Source: Campylorhamphus procurvoides (Eukaryota > Chordata > Aves > Passeriformes > Dendrocolaptidae). Taken from it: a stretch of DNA of 64,000 nt. Below are positions 47,501 through 56,021 of the stretch, in pieces. Below the pieces are notes generated by a model. The model searched no databases. It saw only the letters and a program-made list of their open reading frames with translations, and had not been told where the DNA came from. The position numbers and the translations under genes were made by a program. The DNA lies in NCBI GenBank assembly GCA_013396655.1, contig WBMV01006503.1, positions 1,120,614 to 1,184,613 on the forward strand, read 5' to 3'. Each line of letters opens with the position of its first letter. Position 1 is the first letter of the stretch.

Positions 47501-48699
47501 GACATGGCTGTGCCATAGCTTCCCTGCACTATAACTCTGTGCTGTAGCAAACCACTTGTTAAGTTCTGCACAGAGTACCTTTTTAGTTTGATAATTGCAA
47601 GTGGCTTAAAGTAGGCCCACCTTTAAGAAGTTTAAAAGTACAGTGTCCTTTACTGCATACTCAAGGCAAGATGCATTTAAAAGGAGCTATTGTTGTGGCA
47701 CAACAGCTTCATGATGAAGATGAAGCTTGTGAGATAATGTGTTCTTAAACAGTGCAGGAAGCTTGCAGGCTGAGGTTGGCTAGGGATTAAGAAAATGTCA
47801 TTTTGAATTATAGAAACTGTCCTATATACAGTTTGTGTTTCTTTTGTCTTTATTTCTATGGACCAATTTCTTTTCTTTTCTAGTGTACTCAGCCCTTGCT
47901 AAATGAACTGATGCCAGATATCGCCATGGGTGTGTCAGCAATGTCTTTGAAAGACAGAAGACTACCAGAACTCACAGTGGACACAGAGTTAAGCCAGGCA
48001 GTTACAGAGGTAGGGCCTGGCCCACCCCAGCACATTTCATGTATTCAGAACAGACACATGCCTACTGCTCGGAAAAAACATGCAATAGAACAAAAAATAG
48101 ATGCTCGAGAAAATCCACAGGAGTATCCTGACTTCTATGACTTCTCTAATGCTGCATGCAGACCCTCTACTCCAGCACCCAACAGGCACAGTCCTTCGCC
48201 TTCACAAGGCATTTATTTTGGCCCAGATTTGTACAGCCACAATAAGGCATCACCAAGTGGCTTAAAGTCAGCCTATCTACCTTCCCAGATATCTCCTAAA
48301 AAGCAAGAGGACTTTAGGAGGGAATACCTGCTCTCACAAGATGGGCATCAACACAGGCAGAAGAATGAGCCAATACACCTTGATGTCTTAGAACAACCTC
48401 CCCAGCGACTGGACTTGGCATTGGCTAACCAGGAAAATGCTGGGAATGGCCCTGTTCACGTCAGGGGAAGAGCAAAAATGGAAACGGATTTAACCTATGG
48501 GCTAACCTCCAACAGACCTTCTCTCTCTGCCTACACCTCTGAAATGCCAGAAGAGAGACCCAGTAGGAGACTGGCAGATGATGAGCCTTTGGAACACGGA
48601 GTACAGAGAAATGCAGATTTGGAAAGGGAAGATGCAGTAAGCAGAGGAAGGAGGTCTCCAAACAAACCAGACTTCCTGTACAAAAAATCTGCCCTATGA
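17469..48699 (+). CDS. BTBD7: BTBD7, complete spliced coding sequence, 10 coding exons, 1,122 aa
   Basis: Joining the ten coding exons listed separately gives 3,369 nt with every junction in frame. The human protein is 1,132 residues from memory. Order: possible N-myristoylation signal (MGANAS), basic segment at about 55-78, BTB/POZ domain 1 at about 142-221, BTB domain 2 at about 247-341, BACK region at about 413-479, a conserved helical central region, a proline-rich stretch at 756-768, an alanine tract at 839-843, and a long Pro/Ser/Arg-rich tail ending KKSAL. Known role of the family: BTBD7 is induced at cleft sites in branching epithelia, raises Snail2 and lowers E-cadherin, probably through Cullin-3-type ubiquitination, the usual use of BTB-BACK proteins. 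All introns are GT-AG. Exon identity is very secure, since the encoded protein matches remembered human BTBD7 almost residue for residue in the BTB and BACK regions. Confidence 0.97.
17551..22608 (+). other. BTBD7: BTBD7 intron 2
   Basis: Five kilobases between donor GTAACG and the acceptor TTTTTTGCTTTCAG. AT-rich, without recognised retrotransposon, RNA gene or credible coding sequence. An open frame of 128 codons on the minus strand at 19990-20376 and one of 118 codons at 21142-21498 resemble no protein I know and overlap other short frames; I treat them as chance. Confidence 0.85.
22609..23688 (+). CDS. BTBD7: BTBD7 coding exon 3 (aa 28-387; both BTB domains)
   Basis: This 1,080-nt exon is the largest and carries the family-defining part. 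A lysine-rich run lies at residues 55-78 (KKKKTSGLATLKKKFIKRRK). BTB domain 1 starts at YCTDVDLIFQ with the classic FPVHRAILAARCPFF segment and the YLYTGEF helix. BTB domain 2 follows from YYDVVLSFSS, with AHKAIISSRSPFFRHLL and MYTDVVDL. The acceptor is TTTGCTTTCAG and the donor GTATGT; the exon ends with the first base of a Gly codon completed in exon 4. Reading through the donor gives only Gly-Met-stop, so an intron-retained transcript would end at 389 residues with both BTB domains and no BACK region. Confidence 0.98.
24950..25470 (-). mobile_element. CR1 non-LTR retrotransposon fragment (3' end)
   Basis: Starts AGAATCATTGAGTCACAGAG followed by 'AGGTTGGAAGGGTCC', the reverse complement of the CR1 3' terminus, then 'TCCCTGGGGAGGTTATTCCAG', 'CTCCAGGGAGAAAAGACC' and 'GGACCCTCTCTG'. 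The element therefore reads on the minus strand. It is 5'-truncated and well diverged, with no coding capacity. Confidence 0.9.
28280..28890 (-). mobile_element. CR1 non-LTR retrotransposon fragment (3' end)
   Basis: Opens with ATCATAGAATCAAAGAATGG and the signature 'GTTGGAAGGGACCTTGAAGG', continues through 'CCCATCCAACCTGGCCTTGA', 'AAGAATTTCTTCCTAATAG', 'CTGAATAACCCCAACTCTC' and 'GACACAGCACTCCAGGTGTG'. This is the best preserved CR1 copy in the window, about 610 bp, minus orientation and 5'-truncated. Open frames of 70-90 codons across it are not genes. Confidence 0.95.
33334..33675 (+). other. GC-rich block with cryptic-exon splice sites, intron 3
   Basis: The stretch is GC-rich with roughly ten CpGs, unlike the surrounding intron. 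A strong acceptor (CCCCTGTCTCTTCTTCAG, ending 33333) precedes it, and a donor (CCAG then GTAATA) follows at 33676, bounding 342 nt. Spliced between exons 3 and 4 it would be read in phase 1 and reach TAG within about 26 codons. Open frames of over 130 codons occur on both strands here, which reflects base composition; neither resembles a known protein. It may be a poison exon, a regulatory element or a degraded insertion. Confidence 0.3.
34060..34268 (+). CDS. BTBD7: BTBD7 coding exon 4 (aa 388-457; BACK region)
   Basis: Preceded by TTTGTTTCCCAG and followed by GTAACC. The 209 nt encode CEDIIAESISLDTLIAILKW, then a Trp/His-containing helix (GSKWVHRQALHFLCEEF) and ELSKDHLLTAIQSDYLQ. This is the start of the BACK region, which in BTB-BACK proteins links the BTB fold to Cullin-3 binding and substrate domains. 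The exon ends on a codon boundary. Confidence 0.97.
34269..35655 (+). other. BTBD7: BTBD7 intron 4
   Basis: About 1.4 kb of AT-rich intron bounded by GTAACC and CTTTCTACCAG. I see no repeat or gene in it. Confidence 0.9.
35656..35731 (+). CDS. BTBD7: BTBD7 coding exon 5 (aa 458-482)
   Basis: A 76-nt exon encoding ASEQDILKYLIKWGEHQLMK then RIADR, the end of the BACK helical region; 'LKYLIKWGEH' is the usual BACK helix. Donor is GTGAGG. The last base begins a Glu codon finished in exon 6. Together with exon 4 it makes 285 nt, a multiple of three. Confidence 0.96.
35908..36282 (+). mobile_element. CR1 non-LTR retrotransposon fragment, sense
   Basis: Contains 'TTTAGCCTCAAGAAGGAAAG', 'GGTTGCCGAGAGAGTAGTTA', 'TCTCCATCCTTGGAGGTATT', 'CCCAGCTGGATGTAGTGAGG' and ends 'AGAGGTCCTTTCAACCTCTG' and 'TGATTGTCAGAT', the standard CR1 3' region on the plus strand. 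Diverged and non-coding. Confidence 0.9.
37761..37860 (-). mobile_element. Short CR1 3' fragment
   Basis: ATAGAATCACAGAATCATCT followed by 'AGTCCAACCTCTGACTAATC' and 'CACTAAGTGCCACATCCC' is the reverse complement of a CR1-Y type 3' end. About 100 bp, minus orientation. Confidence 0.85.
38012..38172 (+). CDS. BTBD7: BTBD7 coding exon 6 (aa 483-536)
   Basis: Acceptor TTTCTTCCCACAG, donor GTAAGT. The 161 nt encode EPNLLSGTAHSVNKRGVKRR then DLDIEELREIL, LLPFVRIEHILPMNSEVL and SDA. The basic NKRGVKRR followed by an acidic helix is conserved in human BTBD7. Ends on a codon boundary. Confidence 0.97.
38173..38486 (+). other. BTBD7: BTBD7 intron 6
   Basis: A short intron of 314 bases with donor GTAAGT. 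The acceptor of the next exon ends TTGATTCTTAAAG, with A at -3, which is weaker than the others in this gene. No other feature seen. Confidence 0.92.
38487..38630 (+). CDS. BTBD7: BTBD7 coding exon 7 (aa 537-584)
   Basis: The 144 nt encode MKRGLISTPPSDMLPTSEGG then KSNAWLRQKNAGIYVRPRLF and SPYVEEAK, with donor GTAATA. The exon is symmetric (phase 0 at both ends, 48 codons), so skipping it would leave the frame intact. The initial ATG is internal methionine, not a start. Confidence 0.96.
38799..39075 (+). mobile_element. Ancient interspersed repeat, possibly Chompy-like MITE
   Basis: Begins CTAGAACTGGTCAGAAAAAT and contains an exact 11-bp inverted repeat (AAAAATTTCAA at 38813-38823, TTGAAATTTTT at 38845-38855), then 'TTGTCGAAATTG', 'TTTGCGAGACA' and a GC-rich interior with 'GTTTCCAGCCAGTTTGCCGG'. 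A second CTAGAGCTGG occurs at about 39054 in the same orientation. The style matches the Chompy family I remember from crocodilians and turtles, which persists as old copies in birds. Ends and family are uncertain; no transposase is encoded. Confidence 0.4.
40409..40427 (+). repeat. (GT)n run upstream of exon 8 acceptor
   Basis: Nine to ten GT units end about 38 bases before the exon 8 splice acceptor (TACAG ending 40465) and are followed at once by a second potential acceptor, GTGTGTGCAG ending 40430. UG repeats are bound by TDP-43 and CELF proteins, which influence nearby splicing. Confidence 0.9.
40466..40655 (+). CDS. BTBD7: BTBD7 coding exon 8 (aa 585-647)
   Basis: The 190 nt encode SVLDEMMVEQTDLVRLRMVR then MSNVPDTLYMVNNAVPQCCH and MITHQQVSTNQTSPPSVIAN, EIP, with donor GTAAGG. 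The last base starts a Val codon completed in exon 9. The acceptor CTGTCGTTACAG has a poor pyrimidine tract. Confidence 0.97.
40656..44561 (+). other. BTBD7: BTBD7 intron 8
   Basis: About 3.9 kb without a repeat I can name. A minus-strand open frame of 134 codons at 42689-43093 has no recognisable homologue and no splice or promoter context. A short A-run of 13 bases lies at about 44438-44450. Confidence 0.88.
44562..44740 (+). CDS. BTBD7: BTBD7 coding exon 9 (aa 648-707)
   Basis: Acceptor TTACCCTTGCAG, donor GTATGA. Encodes PNLLVVKEMIKRLQELRHTE then QVQRAYALNCGEGATVSYEI and QIRVLREFGLSDAAAELLQ. It is locally GC-rich and CpG-containing compared with its introns, as expected for a constrained exon. 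Ends on a codon boundary. The 184-codon antisense frame across it (44360-44914) is a shadow. Confidence 0.97.
44741..45410 (+). other. BTBD7: BTBD7 intron 9
   Basis: About 670 bases, with a short A-run at about 45225-45237. No repeat or gene recognised. Confidence 0.9.
45411..45842 (+). CDS. BTBD7: BTBD7 coding exon 10 (aa 708-851; proline-rich)
   Basis: The 432 nt form a symmetric exon (144 codons, phase 0 at both ends). It encodes NPHKFFPEERFGDESPLLTM, then a proline run, HPPLPPPPPPYHPP, at residues 755-768. The run contains a PPxY motif (PPPY, 762-765), a potential WW-domain ligand, and an LPPPP core like Ena/VASP ligands. A GCA-repeat region encodes VAAAAAVMAA at 838-847; in human, from memory, this alanine/threonine tract is about ten residues longer. 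Donor is GTAAGT. Confidence 0.96.
45843..47883 (+). other. BTBD7: BTBD7 intron 10
   Basis: About 2.0 kb with one antisense CR1 copy (about 46098-46476). The rest is AT-rich unique sequence ending in the acceptor TTCTTTTCTTTTCTAG. Confidence 0.9.
46098..46476 (-). mobile_element. CR1 non-LTR retrotransposon fragment
   Basis: Starts ATCATAGAATACCCTGAACT and carries 'GGAAGGAACCCAGAGGGATC', 'CCCTGGGGAGCCTGTCCCAG', 'CTAATATCCAGCCTAAGCC' and 'TTCTTCTCCAGGCTGAACAG', the reverse complement of a CR1 3' end. It is the same subfamily as the sense copy at about 54199-54842, so the two form a distant inverted pair. Confidence 0.92.
47884..48699 (+). CDS. BTBD7: BTBD7 terminal coding exon 11 (aa 852-1122 and stop)
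   Basis: Reads CTQPLLNELMPDIAMGVSAM after the acceptor and runs 271 codons to TGA at 48697-48699. The tail is rich in Pro, Ser, Arg and Glu and predicted disordered; conserved islands include NPQEYPDFYDFSNAACRPST, SGLKSAYLP and RRSPNKPDFLYKKSAL. The last residues Ser-Ala-Leu fit a class I PDZ ligand (S/T-x-hydrophobic), an inference only. The true exon starts at the splice site 47884, upstream of any internal start. Confidence 0.97.
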   Translation, partial: CTQPLLNELMPDIAMGVSAMSLKDRRLPELTVDTELSQAVTEVGPGPPQHISCIQNRHMPTARKKHAIEQKIDARENPQEYPDFYDFSNAACRPSTPAPNRHSPSPSQGIYFGPDLYSHNKASPSGLKSAYLPSQISPKKQEDFRREYLLSQDGHQHRQKNEPIHLDVLEQPPQRLDLALANQENAGNGPVHVRGRAKMETDLTYGLTSNRPSLSAYTSEMPEERPSRRLADDEPLEHGVQRNADLEREDAVSRGRRSPNKPDFLYKKSAL

Positions 48700-48826
48700 A
48701 AGCAACCTCCACTGTTTCTCTGTGCCTAAGAGTTGTAAACATCCCATTCCTTGCAACTTTTGGCCTGACTTCTGTCAGACAAATTCCTTCATGCCAGCAG
48801 AAAAATTCAGCTTCACTCACTTCTTT

Positions 48827-48834
48827 TGTACATA
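48827..48834 (+). promoter_or_regulatory. Pumilio response element in 3' UTR
   Basis: TGTACATA matches the UGUANAUA consensus bound by PUM1/PUM2, which usually destabilise or silence mRNAs. It lies about 130 bases after the stop codon. A second identical octamer lies near the distal polyadenylation signal. Confidence 0.45.
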
Positions 48835-51800
48835 CATTGCTTTATTAGAGACAGCATGTTATCTCTTTGGTTTTAATGCTGCTTCTGGTTTTATTTTGTG
48901 GGAATTTTTTTTTTGAGCAGATTTAATTAAGCCTTTTCAAAAAAAAAATAGCTGGTACCTTTTTTCTACAACCTGGTAGCCTTTTGCACCTGTACATCTA
49001 TTTTAGTGTATTAGTTTTGTACTAATATGTTAAACTTTAATGTCACATTTAAAGGACTGTATTTTCATACTTTTACATTTACCCTTTCACATGCCGATTC
49101 CCTACGTGCATTGGATTGCACATTATGAAATGTATTTTCTTATGAGATAGTAACAACATGTTTATTTTTCAATTATAGGAATTCCAAAGAACAGCACATC
49201 AAAAAACCTACATTTTTAGTTAGACTTTTTTTTTATTTAGATCTGAAATCTTCCTGATTTTTACGACTATGGCAAGAATCCAGTCTAATGTTCTGTTTGA
49301 AAAGTTCTGGCAGCTGGTCTTACCCTTATGTAGATAGGAAGCCCACTTAAAGAATTATATTTGGGGTTTTAAGAGTTCAGAGGGAAATTTACAAGTCCAA
49401 ATTCCAGTGAAATTCACTGGAATAGAATAGTTTGAGTCTGTTTGCTTCTGCTTCAGCTGTGCCCATGGAGAACTCCATGATCACCTGGAAGCACATACTA
49501 GACAGACTAGAATTGTTGATTTGCCCATGCAGAAGTAAATCTAGAAATACTGCTAAACCCATAGTAATTACTTGTTCTTCCAGCTGTTCATAGGTGGGGT
49601 AAGCGAAGACCAGGTTTGTGGATTCCTGCTGACTCGTGGAGTGTCAGGAAGACAAGGCGTAGTTCCTTTGCTGTTGCCTGAACACGTGGGAGGGTTCCCT
49701 CTCCCCGGAGGTGCCGAGGCGACTGTCCATTGCCTTGCTTTCTCCTGCCTACAGTTACAAAAGGGCTTCACTCTTGGTGACATCGTTCAGTGTTCCTTGC
49801 CTGATCTCATGTGTTGCTGACTCTGTAATTGCAGCTGTTCCACGATCAGAGTCCAAGTGAAGAGTCACTGCTTTACCATCATGGCATGTGTGAAGCTTTA
49901 GCACTTAAATAACGCCTCCATTTCCTGACTTTGCTTTTCGAAAGCACAGAAATGAGAATCCTTTGTTAAAAGGATGTGAGGAGGGAATGATGGTGATCTG
50001 GGCTGGCTCCTGCCACTGGAGTGGGTTCAGCAATGCACCAGGGGGAACAATTATGAAGTGCATCCTTAATTACTGTGCAGTTTTAACAACAGATTCATTG
50101 CATTCAGGATAGGGATCTGATGTCACTGCAGTGTAGTGATTGCTGGTAAAGGCCTGTTTGGGGTGTTTTAAATGCAGTTTCTGTAATAAATTTCCCTGTA
50201 GTAGAATACTTTAGTCACAGGTATGACCTAAGGACTTCTTTAAGGTTAGGTTGAGTTGATTCCTGCAGCTCACAGTGCTTAATGCTATTTTAACAGAAAT
50301 CTTGCTGCAACTTTACTTTTGGTTTTAGTTGATGGCAGATTCTTACCTAACATGCTTCATTAAAGTATGCCATGTCTTCTGCATCCACATCTGTAGACCT
50401 TCCTGCTTCCATGGGAGCTCTGCAGATGCTCCTTTTGAGATGCAGCCATGGAACGCGTGGTGTAAGATTGGAGCAGAAACTCAGCTAATGTGTCTTGTGA
50501 GTGAGGGGAGATCTTTTTTTCTTCCTCTTTCAGCCTTTTTAATCTGTTTTTTGCCCACAGTTAAAGCACTTGGTGTGAGTGGGGGGTGGTGCTGCTGCTG
50601 CTGGGCACTGAGGTGCAGTGGGTTTCCTGTGAAGATCTGAGCGCAGTGCTGTCTGACAGCACAGCTCTAACGGCACACGAGGGTCTCATCCTTGCCAGCA
50701 TGAGACCACGTCACCAGAAGCATTAACTTTCATCACACACAAGAACCCTGAAACCTCCTGCACTTGCATCATGTGTGTGTTGGCAGTTTACTAAAAGGTT
50801 ACAGCTGTCCTCAGAAAACTGATTATTCTGAATAATTTATTTTTACCTAAAACCAATAGATGTGCTTGAGGAAAACTATTTTAGTTACCACAGTTTGATG
50901 TGGCACTGTGTACTTTGACAGAGGGGGGCTGAGAGCTACAGATATAAAGTTTGACATTTTGGGGGGTGTGGCTGATGAAGATGAGTAGTTTTGACATTAT
51001 AGTTTAATGAAAATCATGAAATGCTTTGACTTTGGAATAAGCTGGTGAGAAATGCCTCTGGGGAGGACGTGTCTGTGTTTTAGAATACAAAATTGCTTCT
51101 GAAGTCTCAGGAGCAGAGCAGTATTCAAAAAAGAATAAAGCATTTAAAAGTAGGTGCAGAATGAAAGACAAGTCCTTCTGAGGCCACAGAGACAATCAGG
51201 CCATGTAGACAATCTGTGTTTTCATTGTGTATTTTGAGTTGGGAAGATGGCAGCTAGCAGCAGCTGATTTGAATTGGAAAAGGATTTGTTGAATTACTGG
51301 AACTGTATTACTTTACTCCAGTGTAGGATTTCCTTAGTTGGCTGCACAGAGGGAGGGGGAGACCATCTTTTCATGGAAGCATTATTCAGAAGCCAGTGTT
51401 CATACTACATCTCACTCCCACAGTGCACGTATCCTGTGCTACCTGCTACTTCTTGTTTTCTGTCTCCTGAAACTGGTGCAGAAGCTCCTTGTTTACATGA
51501 AGCACTTTCTGATTAGGCTGGAAATGGACACCTTTTCCTCCTATAAATTTGATGGAGATGACAGATTACTGACTATTTTGCTTGTATAGAGGTATAAACA
51601 TTAAATTTTCTTGAATGAGGGAGATTCGTGCTCCTTGTTCTATTAGAGAGAGAGCTCAGACTTGGGTTTAGTGAGAATCATGCAAAAACTTACTCCCTCT
51701 TCCCCAACTATCCTTCCTCTTTTCCTGAATATATGGATAAATAACTTAATTCCTGTAACACATTCTTCCTTTGAGATGTTTTGTTGTTCCATGGAATTAG

Positions 51801-52376
51801 TGTAGTTGTGTATTAGTAACTGCTGTGTTGATTGGCAGTTCCTTGTTGTATTTTTCCTGTTCTTAAGGAGTTTCACTTATGAAATTTAGGGCTGTGGCCA
51901 CCTGTAATTGTAAGCCTTGGGTTTTGGTCCTGGAATGTCCCAAATGTTTCTCTTAGGGGTTTCTTTGGTCTGGGTTTGGTGGGGGGTGTTGGTTTAGTTT
52001 GGTTTTTTGGTTTGGTTGTTTTGGTGGTTTGTTTGAAAGAACACTAAAGCTGTTTCAAGCACTCTTTGTTCTTCTAATAATTCTACGCTTCTGTGCTAGA
52101 GGTGGTGCTGAGCCCTGTTGGATGCAGGGAACAGCTGAGGAAACTTGTAAAACCGCACTTGGGGTTTCTGTAATTACCTGTACTGCCAGAAGGCAGCCCT
52201 GCCTTTGGCGGCATAATGGATTTGTTTCTTGTCCTTGTGTTGTTACTGGTATAAAGTCAAGTGCCTTCAATGCTAAAGGCTCAGAAAACTTTCTTAAACT
52301 GACTTCATGTCCTATGCAAGTGTTTTTTCTACAACCTGCATAACCAGTACTTTGTAAAACTTGTTTACGCTTCAAT

Positions 52377-52384
52377 TGTACATA
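52377..52384 (+). promoter_or_regulatory. Pumilio response element near distal poly(A) site
   Basis: TGTACATA, the second perfect UGUANAUA in the BTBD7 3' UTR, about 200 bases before the AATAAA. Only transcripts using the distal site would carry it. Confidence 0.45.
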
Positions 52385-52583
52385 GTGTTTTTTAAAAAAA
52401 AATAGTATTTTTATTTAGGTACCTCCAAACTTGAATTCTAGTCTTGTGTGATGCATTGTAAAACAATACATTTCTCTTTTGAGTACCATTACAGTTGTAA
52501 AAAGGTTTTCACTGGTTCTATTTTTCTACTGTTGCTGAGAAGCATGTAACACTGACTTTATCCTACGTATAGTTGGCATTTCA

Positions 52584-52589
52584 AATAAA
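52584..52589 (+). terminator. BTBD7: Likely BTBD7 polyadenylation signal AATAAA
   Basis: AATAAA in TTTCAAATAAATGGC, followed at about 52605-52617 by GT-rich sequence (TGCTTGTGTGGCTG), the usual downstream element. Sequence character changes to more GC-rich intergenic DNA beyond. Other AATAAA copies exist at 50185, 51134 and about 53136. Confidence 0.6.
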
Positions 52590-52607
52590 TGGCTTGTATA
52601 GAACGTG

Positions 52608-54198
52608 CTTGTGTGGCTGCTTCCCATGACCTGTGCCCGAGGAAAGGAGTGGAGCAATACAGACAGAAAGGTGCCCTCTAACTGTAAAGGCTCCTCAGAG
52701 TGATGAGGTTTGTTCCTGCTGGGGAAAAAAGGTGCACAATAATGCTTTGAACATCAAAGACATGATATAAACCAGTGTAAAAAGGGGGATTCAAAATTAG
52801 TGGCACTGACCAGGCAGTTACTAAAAAGTGAAAGCATTTCAGTAAAATAGCTCTGTGAGTTCTGGCTAGAGCGGGACTGATGGAGGCCATTCCCTGTGAA
52901 AGGCCACAGTGCTGCTCAGAGCTGGGGCCATGGGGTGCAGCCCTGGCTGCAGGGAGTGTGTGCTCAGCTGGACACACACATTCAGTCCCCAGCACTCCCA
53001 GGCTGCCGTGTTGCTGCAGTGGCTGACTATTCATTCCCTCTCGTTCACAGAAACAAGGGTCTCAGTGCTTCAGCGCGATGACTGATGTTCAGAAGTGTCA
53101 TCCAGACACTTGACTAGTCTTGCTTTGATGTACAAGAATAAAATACTGTGAGTTACATCCTGACACAGAGCAGAGGTGGGTGTGGAGAGAGCACTGTATG
53201 GTCCTATAGGTTAACTACTGAAACCTTCACTCCCATGCCCAGGAAGCTGAGTTTTAGGAGCTTCCTAAATTAGACAAATCTAAGGTACTTTGTTACAAGC
53301 TTTCTGTTCACTTTGCAAAAGTCCCAAGCCTGGTGCAGTCATAGGAGAGGGGATGCCTGATGCCTCTTTGCCAGGGAGAGCCTTTAGGCGTTGAAAAGGG
53401 GGATTGTTGGGGCTGTGTCCCTTCAGGTGAAACCTGCCTCAGGACTGCAGCACGGCCGGTGCCACAAATGGACGGTGCTCATGGTCAGTGCTGGCCCCCT
53501 GCTGTGCAGCTGGAGCCACAGGACTTCCTTTTTGTGGAAGTTACATTGGTTTGAAATTAATGAAATCAAAAGACTTCCTGCACTTGAGCTCCTCCCTCCT
53601 TGCAGCACTGCTGTCCTTTCTCGAGCACAGCTGGGCTGGAGCGGGGCCTGGCTGCAGCATTTCCACGTGTCCTGGGGCCCTTTGCTGTTTGTTTATTGTG
53701 GAGGACAGCACAGCTTGGAAAAGCGAGGTGTTCAGTTCAGGGTGCTCTGAGCTCAGCTGGAACCCAGGACGACATTTCCTCTGGGCATCCTCTGCCTTGC
53801 CCTGTCAGAGAATTACAAAACAGCAATACAGAGCAAACATCACCCCATCCTGCCTTTTTCTCCTGCCCTTAACTGTACTTGCTGGCAGGATGCAAGCCCT
53901 TGTTTCGCACCTGGATCAAGTGGAGGTTTGGTCTAGGCATCCTGGGCTTGACTCCGTAATGTATCTTGGTGGCACAGCTAAGAGGTCATCACTGGCCTCC
54001 CCGTGTCTGCCTTGATCTTGGATGGAAACAAAAAACTACAGCAGCACTGAACAAAAACGAGACAGTACAGATTGAACTGAGTACAGTTCTTTAATTTGTT
54101 TTATATTGTAGTTAGATGTGCAGTTACAACTTCTGTAACAGTTGCTACCAAAAAAAAAGCATGTACAATACCTGGAGTTAAATTTAAAAGCAACTAAG
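52608..54198. other. Spacer between BTBD7 and UBR7, left part
   Basis: About 1.6 kb of moderately GC-rich DNA past the presumed BTBD7 end. Several overlapping open frames on both strands (up to 175 codons at 53488-54015) follow from low stop density in GC-rich sequence and encode nothing I recognise. No repeat identified. Confidence 0.6.
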
Positions 54199-54842
54199 GG
54201 ACCTGAGGGTTCTGTTCAACAGCAAGTTGAATCTGAGTCAGCAGTGCTGTGGCAGCCAGGAGGGACAGCCCTGTCCTGGGGGGCATCAGGCAAAGCATCC
54301 CCAGCTGGGCAAGGGAGTAGATTGACCTGGTCTGCTCTGCACTGGGGCAGCCTCACCTGGAATAGTGTGCAGTTTTGGGCACTGCAATGTAAGAAAGATA
54401 CAAAGCTACTGGAGTGTCCGAAGAAGGGCCAGGAGGATGGTGAAGGGCCTTGAGGGGAAGCTGTGTGAGGAGCAACTGAGGTCTCTTGGTGTGTTCAGCC
54501 TGGAGAAGAGGAGACTGAGGGGAGACCTCACTGCAGTTACAACTTCCTCGTGAGGGGAAGAGGAGGGGCAGGCACTGATCTCTTCTCTGTGGTGACCAGT
54601 GACAGACTGAGGGAATGGCCTGAAGTTGTGTCAGGGGAGGTTTAGATTGGATATCAGGGAAAGGTTTTTCACCCAGAGGGTGGTTGGGCACTGGAACAGG
54701 CTCCCCAGGACAGCATTCAAGCACTGGGATAATGCTTTCAGGCACATGGTGGGATTCTTGGGGTATCCTGTGCAGGGCCAGGCATTGGACTCAATGATCC
54801 TGCTGGGTCCCATCTAACTCAGCATATTCTATAATTCTGTGA
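54199..54842 (+). mobile_element. CR1 retrotransposon fragment with ORF2 remnant and 3' end
   Basis: Includes the decayed end of CR1 ORF2 ('CAACAGCAAGTTGAATCTGA', 'GGCAGCCAGGAGGGACAGCC'), then 'TGCAGTTTTGGGCACTGC', 'AGAAGGGCCAGGAGGATGG', 'TCAGCCTGGAGAAGAGGAG', 'GGTTTAGATTGGATATCAGG' and the 3' end 'TCAATGATCCTGCTGGGTCC' with 'ATTCTATAATTCTGTGAAAC'. About 640 bp, plus orientation, the longest CR1 copy here. Open frames across it on both strands are remnants, not genes. Confidence 0.95.
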
Positions 54843-56021
54843 AACAGATGAGCTGAGCCTCCATGCTACAACTAGTTTTTGTAAATAAAGTGGTCAGAAA
54901 CAGTTAATAGTGTGAATGATAAAGGTCTTTGTTCTCAAAAATCATTAACACAGAAGCAAAATAGTACCCCATGGTATAGAAATCCTCAAAAACTAGAACT
55001 TTAATGTATGTTTTGGAGGTTGTGGGTAAAGAAAACTAAAGACTACATTAGGCTCCAAAATTACAAAAAGTCAATTCTTAATTGCAGCTAAGTCTAGAGT
55101 CTTAAAAGTCAGTGAAACATCTCCTGTCCCATGCTTATCACAGTGGTTATAAAAAGATCATGTTTCATACTGTAGCAAAATATCAGAATGCTGCAGTGTT
55201 TTCAGCAACATTTATAGGTAGAATAATTTGCTGTAGGCTAGGTTTTGAAGTCAAAGCACATCACAAGTCTTATACAAAACCCCCATGCTTAATTTGTAAT
55301 TTAATACCTCCTCCTAGGTCTTGTTTATATTCTAATGAACAAAGATCATGTGACTATTTTTTTCATGTAAAGCATCACTGTACAATGTTAGAAACAAGTT
55401 TTTAAATGTAGAAAACCTGATAGAACATTATTCTGCATCAAGCCTAGCCTCTGATTCCCCACCTCTGCCCTGCCCAGGGAGCACCAGGAGGCAGCAGCAC
55501 CGCGTGGTTCGGCTGCCCTGGCATGGCCTCTGTGCCTGCCCAGTCACCGAGGGGCCACGAGCCCTGCAGGAACAGACCCCTCCTCGGTGCAGGGAGCCCT
55601 CCCCAGCATCACTGCACCCCCGAGGGGTGAGACAGAGCTGGAAAGCACGGAGTGTGCTCCCTGTGCCGCATGGAGGGCAGGGCAGGGCAGGCAGACCCCA
55701 CATGGGCTTAGCACAGCATACAGCTCTAGGCACTGACAGGAGGCTAAAGGGAACAAACAGTGACACACTGTTCTGGGAACGAGCCAACTCTCCCTGGAGA
55801 CACGGCGGGCTTTTGTGGGAATGCAAAGTCAAGCGGTACCAAAATCCCTCTAACTGCAATGGTAAGAACATGTTTTAGTCGCTACAAATAAAATATGAGA
55901 CAGAATGAAAGTGTTGCTTGGACAGCTGGATTTTGATGAGAAGCCAAATACTGAAGATGTCTCTTCTGTTTGCCAGTGAATATTGTTTTCCCAGTTGTCC
56001 TTTCAGGCCCAAACCCTCAGT
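54843..56021 (-). other. UBR7: UBR7 3' UTR and flank
   Basis: Region downstream of the UBR7 stop codon on the minus strand. I see no minus-strand AATAAA; ATTAAA variants (TTTAAT on the plus strand) occur at 55300-55305 and 55000-55005, so the 3' end may fall near either. A GC-rich segment at about 55440-55860 gives long open frames on both strands (147 codons minus, 124 codons plus) with no recognisable product. Confidence 0.45.

Larger units (their letters stand above)
48700..52607 (+). other. BTBD7: BTBD7 3' UTR
   Basis: From the stop codon to about 20 bases beyond the AATAAA at 52584. Length about 3.9 kb, in keeping with the long human 3' UTR. It is AU-rich with several T-runs and two Pumilio-type sites. 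Earlier AATAAA hexamers at 50185-50190 and 51134-51139 could give shorter forms. Open frames in this region (up to 114 codons) have no support as genes. The 3' end is inferred from sequence, not from transcripts. Confidence 0.65.

Noticed and set aside
53488..54015. 175-codon plus-strand frame in the spacer between the genes
   Set aside because: GC-rich spacer with several overlapping frames on both strands, no family resemblance and no exon-like boundaries.
55428..55878. Overlapping 147- and 124-codon frames on opposite strands
   Set aside because: Local GC-rich DNA in the presumed UBR7 3' region; low stop density explains both.
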